This document shows, piece by piece, positions 8,240 through 15,999 of a stretch of 37,063 bases of DNA. Where the stretch lies: assembly GCA_017520185.1 (NCBI GenBank), contig JAFXGO010000018.1, positions 1 through 37,063 of the forward strand. The letters are read 5' to 3'. How positions within the stretch are numbered: position 1 is the stretch's first letter; each line of letters begins with the position of its first letter. This DNA is from Elusimicrobiaceae bacterium. Its GTDB lineage: Bacteria > Elusimicrobiota > Elusimicrobia > Elusimicrobiales > Elusimicrobiaceae. Position numbers and translations under genes: made by a program. A model generated the notes under the pieces. That model saw nothing but the letters and a program-made list of their open reading frames with translations. It had not been told where the DNA came from and made no database searches.

Positions 8240-9598
8240 TTACAAAGCGAGGATTTTTTTAAATTTTTCCTTTATATCCGTATTATGATAAACCCCTTTA
8301 AATTCTTCAGCTCCCGGTCCGTATGCCACTCCTAAAATCATTCCGGAAGAATGATTGGGGGTAGACCACACTAAACCATAAGCCTCGTTTACTTTTTTAA
8401 GCAAACCTCCATAATCGGGCACATGATGTAAATGCAAATCTATTTTTTCTCCTAAAAATTCTTGAGTCATTTTTTGTAATTTTCCGGTCGTTTGCATAAT
8501 TCGGGGCAGTTTTTTAAATTCGGGATACATAAAATACAACATTCTTTTATGTTTAAATAATTTTTGATAGTACGGATAGTTAATGTAATCTACGTTTCCG
8601 CTATATAATTTTTCACCCTGTGCGGTTTTGTCGGCCATTTGTTCTGCAGAAACATGATGATAATGAAAAGAAGGGACACCTGTTTCATGATCGGCATTAA
8701 CATAGACCAGCGTATCTTTTTTTTCTTTTGCCCAGTTCCACACATAATCCAATGTTTCATCAAAATTAATCATTTCCCACAAAGCAGGCCCCGCCTCATT
8801 ATCATGCAAGGCCCAATCTATTTTACCGGCTTCCACCATCAGCACAAAACCCTTTTCATTTTGGCTTAAAATCTCTATCGCTTTTTGGGTCATTTCCTTT
8901 AAAGTAGGCACGCTGGGGTGATTTTCTTTTTCGCCGTAAAAGGGCAATCCTTCTTCAGAAAAAAGCCCTAAAATGCGCCCCTGTTTTACCCCTTGCATTT
9001 CTTTAGCAGTTTCTACTACTTGCCAACCTTGTTGTTTTGCTTGGGACAAGAGGTCATGATTATTTCCAGTGATAAAATATTTTAATCCACCGCCTAATAC
9101 TACTTGTGCTTGGCTTTCCACCAATTGGCGAGAAATCAGATGTTTTTGTCCGCGATTATTCGCATGTGCTAAAAATCCGGCCGGAGTAGCATCGGAGACA
9201 TAACTATCTGTAATGACCCCTACCGATTTGCCAGCCTTAATGGCATCTTCTAAAATGCTAGTCACTTTTTGACCTCGCTCATCTACCCCAATAGCTCCCG
9301 GTGTTGATTTTACACCACAGGCCATCTGCGTAGCCGCGCAGGCAGAGTCAGTGACGACACTGTCATGCGTATGCGTAAAAAACATACCCGTTTCAGAAGC
9401 ATTGATAAATTTTTCTAGGGTAGAAGTTTTATCAGGATATTGGGGCAGGTCTGCCAATTTAACCCCTTGCATAAACATACCCACAATACTGCTGCCCATA
9501 CCGTCACCAATAATCCAAACGGCATTCTTTGCCGTTTGGCCGCATACGGGCAAAGCCAATAAAAAAAATAATGTTATTTCTGTCAATATTTTTTTCGT
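8240..9598 (-). CDS. phoA: Alkaline phosphatase (PhoA family), possible ACG start
   Basis: This is a periplasmic phosphomonoesterase. All active-site landmarks of the family are present: IGDGMG (metal Asp), TDSACAAT (nucleophile Ser), SDATPAGF, the E/D/H cluster in VEAGKIDWALHDNEAG, NADHETG, and a final metal His in PNHSSGM. The start is unusual. A GAGGGA Shine-Dalgarno (9605-9610) sits 6 nt before an ACG at 9598, and reading from there gives a perfect signal peptide (KKILTEITLFFLLALPVCGQ). No ATG or GTG is in a comparable place. The alternatives are a TTG at 9640 inside glgA, which puts WHKEGKF before the signal, or a TTG at 9586, which is 18 nt from the Shine-Dalgarno. It follows glgA in the operon. 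Confidence 0.9.
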   Translation of the reverse strand, partial: TKKILTEITLFFLLALPVCGQTAKNAVWIIGDGMGSSIVGMFMQGVKLADLPQYPDKTSTLEKFINASETGMFFTHTHDSVVTDSACAATQMACGVKSTPGAIGVDERGQKVTSILEDAIKAGKSVGVITDSYVSDATPAGFLAHANNRGQKHLISRQLVESQAQVVLGGGLKYFITGNNHDLLSQAKQQGWQVVETAKEMQGVKQGRILGLFSEEGLPFYGEKENHPSVPTLKEMTQKAIEILSQNEKGFVLMVEAGKIDWALHDNEAGPALWEMINFDETLDYVWNWAKEKKDTLVYVNADHETGVPSFHYHHVSAEQMADKTAQGEKLYSGNVDYINYPYYQKLFKHKRMLYFMYPEFKKLPRIMQTTGKLQKMTQEFLGEKIDLHLHHVPDYGGLLKKVNEAYGLVWSTPNHSSGMILGVAYGPGAEEFKGVYHNTDIKEKFKKILAL

Positions 9599-9611
9599 AA
9601 ATTTTCCCTCT

Positions 9612-11063
9612 TTATGCCATCGTTTTTTTATACAAGGCAATGTAATCTTGGGCAGATTTATCCCAAGAGTTATCCTTAATCATGGCATTTTTGACCAGTT
9701 TATTCCACGTCTTTTTATCTTCATAAACCTTCAATGCCTGCTGCAAAGTGGCATAGATGCCGTCTTCACTGAAGTTTTGAATAAAGAAACCCGTAGCGGC
9801 CGCATTCGTGCTGTTTTCTTTATAACCAACAACGGTGTCGGCCAAACCGCCCACCTTGCTCACTACCGGCAAAGTACCGTATTTCATGGAAATCATTTGA
9901 GACAAGCCGCAGGGTTCAAAACGAGACGGCATTAAAAATAAGTCCGCACCGGCATAAATATGGTGTGCCAACTCTTCGTCCAATCTGTCCACATAAGCAA
10001 TATCGTGTGGATATTTTTTAGCCAATTGACGATATTGCTTTTCCATAACGGGGTCACCCATACCCAGCACCACAAACTGCACTTTATCATGCAATCTTTC
10101 CATCACGCCGTAAGCAATATCCAACCCTTTTTGATAATCTAAGCGAGAAACCACCCCGATTAACGGTTTGTTAGGGTCTTCTTTTAAATTAGTTTGTTGT
10201 TGTAAAAGTTGCTTGGAAACAGGTTTATTTTTAGAAAAAGTCACCGCGTCATAACCAATAGGCAATAAGGTATCAATTTCGGGATCCCAAATTTCCGTAT
10301 CAATTCCATTAACAATACCGAAGAAATTTTTATTGCGGTATTTTAACAATCCTTCTAGACCAAAACCCATAGACGGATCATTCTGCACTTCTTTGGCATA
10401 GTTGGGACTGACGGTGTTGACATTATCAGCAAAGACGATACCGCTCTTTAAAAAACTGATACCGCCATAATATTCAAATTTGTCGGCTGTAAAATCTACC
10501 GGATGAAAACCGGCTTTTTCATAACTGGAATAAGAGTAATGCCCTTGATAGGCGATATTGTGAATAGTGAGTAAACTGCGAGTACGCGTAAAGAAAGCGT
10601 CCAATTTATAAACAGTTTTCAAATAAGCGGGAATTAAGGCCGTTTGCCAATCGTGACAATGAATAATATCCGGGCGGAAACCTACAAATTTACAACCTTC
10701 CAATACGGCACGAGAGAACAAAATAAAACGTTCATCATTATCCAAAAAATCTCCCATTTTGGTACGATACAAATCCGGACGATCAAAATATTTGCGGTTT
10801 CCTACGAAAAAGACCAACACATTTCCCCAATTAATATAAGAAAGTGATACCTGCTCTACCTTTCCCCCCACCGGAATCAAGAAAGCACCCGGCACCACTT
10901 TTAACGAAGAAACGCGGCGAATATTACGATAGTGCGGCAGGAATAAAAGCACTTTATTTCCTTTGCGTCCGGCCAATTGCTGACTTAAAGCACCTACAAC
11001 ATCGGCCAAACCTCCTGTTTTACAAAACGGAAAAGCTTCACTGGCTGCCATTACAATATTCAT
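9612..11063 (-). CDS. glgA: Glycogen synthase (GT5)
   Basis: GlgA transfers glucose from ADP-glucose (usual donor) to the growing alpha-1,4-glucan. The 483 residues span the whole GT5 family. The N-terminal donor-binding loop KTGGLADVVGAL (about 15-26), HDWQTALIP near residue 145, and the C-terminal Rossmann half with GVVSRLDYQKGLD and PSRFEPCGLSQM (E/CGL catalytic region near residue 375) are all intact. AGGAGG lies 7 nt before the ATG at 11063, and the gene overlaps scpB by 4 nt (ATGA). With the CBM48 protein at 31415 it suggests glycogen metabolism, but no glgB, glgC or glgP is in view. Confidence 0.97.
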   Translation of the reverse strand: MNIVMAASEAFPFCKTGGLADVVGALSQQLAGRKGNKVLLFLPHYRNIRRVSSLKVVPGAFLIPVGGKVEQVSLSYINWGNVLVFFVGNRKYFDRPDLYRTKMGDFLDNDERFILFSRAVLEGCKFVGFRPDIIHCHDWQTALIPAYLKTVYKLDAFFTRTRSLLTIHNIAYQGHYSYSSYEKAGFHPVDFTADKFEYYGGISFLKSGIVFADNVNTVSPNYAKEVQNDPSMGFGLEGLLKYRNKNFFGIVNGIDTEIWDPEIDTLLPIGYDAVTFSKNKPVSKQLLQQQTNLKEDPNKPLIGVVSRLDYQKGLDIAYGVMERLHDKVQFVVLGMGDPVMEKQYRQLAKKYPHDIAYVDRLDEELAHHIYAGADLFLMPSRFEPCGLSQMISMKYGTLPVVSKVGGLADTVVGYKENSTNAAATGFFIQNFSEDGIYATLQQALKVYEDKKTWNKLVKNAMIKDNSWDKSAQDYIALYKKTMA

Positions 11064-11962
11064 TTTGATTCCTCCTGAGATTTTTCTTCTTGGTTTGCTA
11101 CGGGTAAAGCCTCTGAGTCCTGCTCACAAGGCTCTTGATCGGCGGCGGAAGCCGCAGGCAAATCTGTTGTGCCTACCGGCACCGTTTGCTCTTGCGCTGA
11201 GGGTTGTTCTTGTGTGCTGATTTCGGAAGGCATTTCTTCTTCAAACATATCTTTAGGACGTTTAAAGAAAGCATCTGCCGGCACAGAGGTTTCATCTTCC
11301 AATGACAAAATAGCCGGACTACCTAAAGGCGGCAGTTTTTCATCAAAAGGCAAGTCTTCTTGTTTTTCTTGCAACTGTTTAGCCGCAAATTCTTGTAAAT
11401 CCGGCAATTCCGAAATTTTATTCAACCCAAATAAGCGTAAAAATTCATCTGTTGTTCCGTATACCATAGGACGTCCGATGGTATCTCTTTTTCCCAATAC
11501 ACGCACCAAACCGCGCTCCAGCAAACGATCTAACGGGGCAGCCACATCCACACCGCGAATCATTTCCATTTCGGCACGAGTGACCGGTTGTTTATAAGCA
11601 ATAATGGCCAATGTTTCCAACGCGGCATTAGAGAGGCGAGTCGTCATTTTCTCATTATATAAACGGCGTACCCAACGGCCATATTCGGGTTTGGTACACA
11701 TTTGATACCCTCCCCCTATCTCCAATATGCGGATAGAACGACCCGTTGTTTCATATTCTTTAGTCAATTCCTCAATCAACTCCAAGACACGTTTGGCATT
11801 AATCGTTTCCACCACTTCAGCGATACGTGAAGGCTTAAGAGGACGGTCCGTAATAAAAAGTAAATTTTCCACAATTTGTTTGGCATCATCGGTTTGCAAC
11901 AGCTCCGCCATTTCTTTGACGGCGTCTTGCTGCGAGGATTGTGAATTTAAATTTTCTTCCAT
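11060..11962 (-). CDS. scpB: Segregation and condensation protein B
   Basis: ScpB is a winged-helix subunit of the SMC-ScpAB condensin that compacts and segregates chromosomes. The conserved core lies at about residues 28-190 (ENLLFITDRPLKPSRIAEV, GGYQMCTKPEYGRWV, ETLAIIAYKQPVTRAEME, GRPMVYGTTDEFLRLFGL). The remaining ~100 residues are an acidic, Gln/Glu/Ser/Pro-rich tail typical of disordered ScpB C-termini, here longer than usual (300 residues in all). It lies 10 nt downstream of scpA and overlaps glgA by 4 nt. Confidence 0.97.
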   Translation of the reverse strand: MEENLNSQSSQQDAVKEMAELLQTDDAKQIVENLLFITDRPLKPSRIAEVVETINAKRVLELIEELTKEYETTGRSIRILEIGGGYQMCTKPEYGRWVRRLYNEKMTTRLSNAALETLAIIAYKQPVTRAEMEMIRGVDVAAPLDRLLERGLVRVLGKRDTIGRPMVYGTTDEFLRLFGLNKISELPDLQEFAAKQLQEKQEDLPFDEKLPPLGSPAILSLEDETSVPADAFFKRPKDMFEEEMPSEISTQEQPSAQEQTVPVGTTDLPAASAADQEPCEQDSEALPVANQEEKSQEESK

Positions 11963-11972
11963 ATACTCTCCG

Positions 11973-12734
11973 TTAAGCCGCGCCTGAATGCATCAGTTCG
12001 CGGAAGTCTTTGTCTTGGTTATCAGGGTTCAAATAAATACGGATTTGTCCGTCTTGCTCATCTTGTCGCGCGAGCAGCTTTTTAATTTTCATCAACTCCA
12101 ATACCGCCATAAAGCAGGTAATAATGCCGCGCTTTTTGGTCTCTCCCACAAAAATATCATCCAACAACACCCACTGACGGGTTTTAAGCATAGTCACCAC
12201 TTTTTCCATTTTGTTTTCAATAGGGAATTCTTCTATTTTCAGCAGTTCAATACGTTTTCTTTCATCTAAACGGTCAAAGGCGCGTTTTACGGCAGCAAGC
12301 AAATCAAACAACTGCAAGTTGAGCACTTTTTCCCCATTATCAAAAATAGGAGCAGACTTATAAAAATTATCTTTATTTTCTTCGAGTTTTTCTTCCAAAA
12401 ACTTGCCGGCTTCTTTGTATTTCTGATATTCCAGCAACTTGGCAATCAACTCTTTGGCAGGGTCCGGCCCCTCGTTTTCTGAAGTAGGCACCTGAGAAGG
12501 CAGCAAACTCTTGGCCTTAATTTGCATAAGTGTGCTGGCCATCACCAAAAAATCCCCCGCTATTTCCAAGTTTAACTCTTTCATTACATTAAGATATTCC
12601 AAATACTGCTTGGTAATTTCGGATACGTTCACTTCCGCCACATCAAGGTTATCTTTCTTGATGAGGTGTAAAAGCAGGTCCATCGGACCTTCAAATACAT
12701 TCAAGTGAACGTTAATGGGTTTTTGTTTCATCAT
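11973..12734 (-). CDS. scpA: Segregation and condensation protein A
   Basis: ScpA is the kleisin that bridges the SMC heads. The N-terminal signature VFEGPMDLLLHLIKKDNLDVAEVNVSEIT (two parts, about residues 13-41) is clear, followed by the helical region LEIAGDFLVMASTLMQIKAKSLLP. A C-terminal winged-helix region ends around residue 240. At 253 residues the length is normal. The start ATGATGA overlaps the trpS stop, so translation is probably coupled. The scpA-scpB order is conserved in many bacteria. Confidence 0.97.
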   Translation of the reverse strand: MMKQKPINVHLNVFEGPMDLLLHLIKKDNLDVAEVNVSEITKQYLEYLNVMKELNLEIAGDFLVMASTLMQIKAKSLLPSQVPTSENEGPDPAKELIAKLLEYQKYKEAGKFLEEKLEENKDNFYKSAPIFDNGEKVLNLQLFDLLAAVKRAFDRLDERKRIELLKIEEFPIENKMEKVVTMLKTRQWVLLDDIFVGETKKRGIITCFMAVLELMKIKKLLARQDEQDGQIRIYLNPDNQDKDFRELMHSGAA

Positions 12735-13792
12735 TTAACTATTTTCATAGCCCGTTTTACTTCTTGTAAAGTCTTGGCCGCGGAGTAGCGGGCCGCTTCG
12801 GCACCTTGTTTTAAAATGGTTTGCAATTGGGCTTTATCGTTTTCAAACATTTTTCTTCTGTCTAAAAATTCCTTCAATTCAGGCTCCATCAAGGCATACA
12901 ACTCTTTTTTACAGGCCACACAACCTAAGGCACCGGCTTTGCATTCTTCACAACGTTTGGCACAATCCGGATTATAAATTTTATGGAAAGCATACACCAC
13001 ACAATGTTGCGGATCGGCCGGATCATTGGCTTTTTTCTTATTAGGATCGGTAAACATGGACATAATTTTTTTGCGGGCCGGCTCCAATTCTTCCCCCAAA
13101 TCCAACGTATTATGATAGGACTTAGACATTTTATGTCCGTCTAATCCCGGTACTTTGGTTTCTTTGGTAAATAACGGTTTCGGCTCTACAAAAACATTAT
13201 CCACTCCATAAATCTCGTTAAAACGACGCACCAAATCACGTGCTATTTCTACATGGGCGGTTTGGTCTTCCCCTACCGGCACATAGGCGGCTTTATGAAT
13301 TAAAATATCCGTAGCCATCAGCACCGGATAGCCCAAAAACCCATATACAGAAATATCTTCATCCGCCAACCCTTTTACCCGTTCTGCAAGAGGCGTGTTT
13401 TCATCTCCTTTCAGTTGACCGGCATATTTACGGGCCAAGAGTTCGTTTACTTGGTCTTTATACGTCGGGTTTCTAAGCAACCATCCCAACGGTGTAATCA
13501 TGCCTAACAATGTATTAAGTTCACTGATTTCGGGCACATCGGATTGCACAAAAATATTGCATTTTTTAGGATCCAAACCGGCAGAAAGCCAATCAATTAA
13601 CATACGCTCACTGTTAGCGGCTAAGTCTTCGGTTTGTTTGTAAGAAGTAGTTAAGGCATGCAAATCTGCGATAAAGAAAAAGCATTTATATTTTTCTTGC
13701 AAAGAAAGCCAATTTTTGAGCGCTCCATGATAGTTGCCCAAATGCATTTTGCCCGTAGGGCGCATACCGGATACAATAATTTCTTCGCTCAT
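12731..13792 (-). CDS. trpS: Tryptophanyl-tRNA synthetase, possible Fe-S type
   Basis: This class I synthetase charges tRNA-Trp. The HIGH-type motif MHLGNYHG (about 14-21) and a perfect KMSKS are present. ATG 13792 is chosen because AAAGGAG lies 5 nt upstream; a TTG seven codons earlier is not supported. Between the KMSKS loop and the C-terminus is a cysteine cluster: C264, C277, C281, C284, C291 and C294. C284-x6-C291-x2-C294 matches the last part of the [4Fe-4S] motif described in Thermotoga maritima TrpRS, with C264 19 residues ahead of C284 where Thermotoga has 22. A cluster near the anticodon-binding region is therefore plausible but unproven. Confidence 0.96.
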   Translation of the reverse strand: MSEEIIVSGMRPTGKMHLGNYHGALKNWLSLQEKYKCFFFIADLHALTTSYKQTEDLAANSERMLIDWLSAGLDPKKCNIFVQSDVPEISELNTLLGMITPLGWLLRNPTYKDQVNELLARKYAGQLKGDENTPLAERVKGLADEDISVYGFLGYPVLMATDILIHKAAYVPVGEDQTAHVEIARDLVRRFNEIYGVDNVFVEPKPLFTKETKVPGLDGHKMSKSYHNTLDLGEELEPARKKIMSMFTDPNKKKANDPADPQHCVVYAFHKIYNPDCAKRCEECKAGALGCVACKKELYALMEPELKEFLDRRKMFENDKAQLQTILKQGAEAARYSAAKTLQEVKRAMKIVK

Positions 13793-13802
13793 AAAATCTC
13801 CT

Positions 13803-14438
13803 TTATAATCCAAAAATTCGACTTAAAATATTAACAATCAAATACATGGGCGGATATAAAATATATCTAAAAGCCCCCGTCAAAATCAGACCCAAAACAA
13901 TATAATTGCCAAAACGGCCCATAAAAACAGAATAAGCAATAGCCGCCTTCACCGGAAGAAGCGCAATCAAAATATGCCCTCCATCTAACGGCAAAATAGG
14001 CATCAAATTAAAAACGGCCAAAAGCACATTGATTTGCAAACCATACACCAAGCAGAAAATTGCTTTTTCCGCACTTTGCCCATTTAACCAGCCTGATACC
14101 AAAATCACTTTGATTAGCAAAGCACAAATAATGGCTAAAATCAAATTGGCGGAAGGGCCGGCCAAAGACACCTTTCCCATGCTTTTGCGTGGATCCGGCA
14201 ATCGCAGACCGTTTACCGGCACCGGCTTGGCCCAACCAAACATCGGGGTACCAAATAAATAACAAACAGCAGGCACCAATATCGTACCTACCAAATCTAT
14301 ATGCGCCAAAGGGTTTAAGGTTAAACGGCCCATCAAATAGGCGGTGTCATCTCCCATTTTGTACGCGGCATAACCATGTGCAAACTCATGCAGCACAATG
14401 GAAAAAAATAAAATCGGCAAAATGATAAACAATTCCAT
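13803..14438 (-). CDS. Site-2 protease family (M50) membrane protein
   Basis: This is a 211-residue intramembrane zinc metalloprotease-like protein with about five TM segments. The zinc motif HEFAH (H17, E18, H21) lies in the first TM. The third ligand motif is PLDGGH (D152). No PDZ domain is present, so it belongs to the short M50 group (Bacillus YwhC/Thermotoga type) rather than RseP. It is the first gene of the long minus-strand operon. It has no Shine-Dalgarno, and a TAAAAT -10-like hexamer lies exactly 6 nt before the ATG, suggesting a leaderless start. TrpS follows 10 nt later. Confidence 0.92.
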   Translation of the reverse strand: MELFIILPILFFSIVLHEFAHGYAAYKMGDDTAYLMGRLTLNPLAHIDLVGTILVPAVCYLFGTPMFGWAKPVPVNGLRLPDPRKSMGKVSLAGPSANLILAIICALLIKVILVSGWLNGQSAEKAIFCLVYGLQINVLLAVFNLMPILPLDGGHILIALLPVKAAIAYSVFMGRFGNYIVLGLILTGAFRYILYPPMYLIVNILSRIFGL

Positions 14439-14444
14439 AATGCT

Positions 14445-14474
14445 ATTTTACCAAATACACGCGCGTTCGGGCAA
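14445..14474 (-). promoter_or_regulatory. Promoter of the long minus-strand operon (leaderless geometry)
   Basis: The minus strand reads TTGCCC (14469-14474), an 18-nt spacer, then TAAAAT (14445-14450), six nucleotides, and the ATG of the M50 protease. Transcription from this -10 should begin at or next to the A of ATG, and no ribosome-binding site is present between them. It overlaps the flank of the pnuC terminator. Confidence 0.55.
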
Positions 14475-14480
14475 AGAAAA

Positions 14481-14505
14481 GAAAAGGGGATTTTCTCCCC
14501 TTTTC
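14481..14505 (-). terminator. Terminator of the lysA-lysC-pnuC operon
   Basis: A perfect 10-bp stem (GAAAAGGGGA/TCCCCTTTTC) with a 5-nt loop sits 5 nt after the pnuC stop. On the minus strand it continues into TTTTCTTT, as expected of an intrinsic terminator. Confidence 0.85.
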
Positions 14506-14510
14506 AATCA

Positions 14511-15251
14511 TTACTCATTGGATATATTTCTCTGCTGTTGCAAGCGGCTCCAATTAATCCAGCCTATAACAGCCATAATCAGGTAAATGGTTCTTTTGGT
14601 CAGATAAACGGCATCGAAATGAGCAATATACATACCCACCGATATAATATCGGTAATAATCCACCAAATATACTGCTCCCGATAGCGCAGCAAACCCAGT
14701 ATCGTAGCCACAATGCCAATCGTCAGCGTAAAGGCATCAAACCAGGGCACTTCTCCACCCATTTTGACCAATACTTCATGGCAGCCGTATCCGATCAGCA
14801 CTACTGCCACGCTGATAGCCACATTTTGCCACATTTTCAATTTTTTTGCTTTGGTTTTACGGGAAATTTGGCTATCTCTGTGCTTGGCCCAAAAATACCA
14901 AGACATAATATTCATGGGAATATAAAAAAATATTTCCAAAGCAGCCGTTCCCCAAATTTTCCAATATACCAAATAAATGGCATAAACGATGGTATTAACC
15001 AAAGCAAAAATAAAGGTACTGATGTTAGCCTTAGCACTAAAGAAAATACAGATTACGCCACAAACGGCACTGATAAAATTTACCACCGTCAACCACGCGG
15101 GGTTTCCGTCGGCAGAGCCGGAGGTAAAACCTTTTACCATCGCCCAGCCGGCTATCAGCACCATCACAGCACCCATCAGGTATTCATACCACGTCAAATC
15201 CTGAAAACTTTTTTTAATATTTTCTAATTTTAAATCACTGCAAACAGTCAT
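14511..15251 (-). CDS. pnuC: PnuC-family vitamin transporter
   Basis: The 246-residue integral membrane protein has about seven TM segments and the PnuC signature in its second half (QYIWWIITDIISVGMYI, then the terminal IYLIMAVIGWINW). Family members import nicotinamide riboside by facilitated diffusion. Relatives carry thiamine or riboflavin, so the substrate is not certain. No nadR, thiamine riboswitch or FMN riboswitch is seen nearby. AGAGGA lies 7 nt before the ATG. It is 10 nt downstream of lysC and is followed by a strong terminator, so it is the last gene of the lysine operon. Its link to lysine synthesis is not obvious. Confidence 0.9.
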   Translation of the reverse strand: MTVCSDLKLENIKKSFQDLTWYEYLMGAVMVLIAGWAMVKGFTSGSADGNPAWLTVVNFISAVCGVICIFFSAKANISTFIFALVNTIVYAIYLVYWKIWGTAALEIFFYIPMNIMSWYFWAKHRDSQISRKTKAKKLKMWQNVAISVAVVLIGYGCHEVLVKMGGEVPWFDAFTLTIGIVATILGLLRYREQYIWWIITDIISVGMYIAHFDAVYLTKRTIYLIMAVIGWINWSRLQQQRNISNE

Positions 15252-15261
15252 TTTTTTCCTC

Positions 15262-15990
15262 TTATTTAATCACCGTACCCGTTTGACCGGTTTGATAGTG
15301 TACAATGCGGATTTCAATTCCTTTTTCTTTGGCTAAACGTACAGCATCCGGATGCAAAACATTGGCTCCGTTTAAAGCCAGTTTATACATTTCATCAAAA
15401 TCCAATATTTCATACTTTTGCGCCTGCAGGTCTTTGTTGGGATCGGCGCTATACACACCATCTACGTCTTTGACCATTTCCACATGGTCAGCCCCCAATT
15501 GGCTGGCCAAAAATACGGCCGAAACATCCGAACCGCCACGTTTGAGTGTGGTGATTTCTTTATTTTCGCCAATTCCCTGAAACCCCGCCACAATAGGCAC
15601 ATGTCCTTCTTGCAATTCTTTGGGCAAACGGTCCCCTTTCAAAGACAAAATATCCGCCCCCGTATGCGCACAAGTGGTAATTAACCCTATTTGGCTGCCG
15701 GTCAAAGAAACAGACGGCACTCCTATTTCTCTAAGAGCAATAGACAACAAAGCCACACTCACGCGCTCGCCGGTGGTAATCAGCATGTCCAACTCGCGTT
15801 TATCAGGATTGCGGCTAATACTGTAAGCGTGGTCCAAAAGAACATCTGTCAAATTGCCATTGGCAGAAGCCACGACAACGGGCAAGTATCCTTCTTGATA
15901 ACGGGACTTAATTAAATCTGCCGCCATTAAAAGTTTTTGTTTATTGGCCAGTGTATTACCGCCAAATTTCATGATGCAAATTTTTCTCAT
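15262..15990 (-). CDS. lysC: Aspartate kinase lacking ACT domains
   Basis: Aspartokinase phosphorylates aspartate in the first step of lysine, threonine and methionine synthesis. The kinase domain is complete: KFGGN at the start, VVVASANGNLTD, TTGERVS, GFQGIGENKEITTLKRGGSD and VDGVYSADP. The protein ends at about 242 residues, immediately after the kinase fold (TGTVIK), so the usual ~150-residue C-terminal ACT regulatory region is missing. No ACT-like ORF follows; pnuC begins 10 nt later. Lysine feedback inhibition in the usual way is therefore unlikely. The third-codon ATG (15990) is preferred because AGGAA lies 6 nt upstream. The stop of lysA is 9 nt upstream. Confidence 0.92.
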   Translation of the reverse strand: MRKICIMKFGGNTLANKQKLLMAADLIKSRYQEGYLPVVVASANGNLTDVLLDHAYSISRNPDKRELDMLITTGERVSVALLSIALREIGVPSVSLTGSQIGLITTCAHTGADILSLKGDRLPKELQEGHVPIVAGFQGIGENKEITTLKRGGSDVSAVFLASQLGADHVEMVKDVDGVYSADPNKDLQAQKYEILDFDEMYKLALNGANVLHPDAVRLAKEKGIEIRIVHYQTGQTGTVIK

Positions 15991-15999
15991 AATCATTTC

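Noticed and set aside
9351-9935. Long plus-strand frame antisense to the phosphatase and glgA
   Set aside because: It lies wholly antisense to two well-supported genes, has no ribosome-binding site and looks like a shadow frame.
14538-15227. Long plus-strand frame antisense to pnuC
   Set aside because: pnuC has family motifs, TM pattern, ribosome-binding site and terminator; the antisense frame has none of these and is rich in His/Asn/Gln as shadows usually are.
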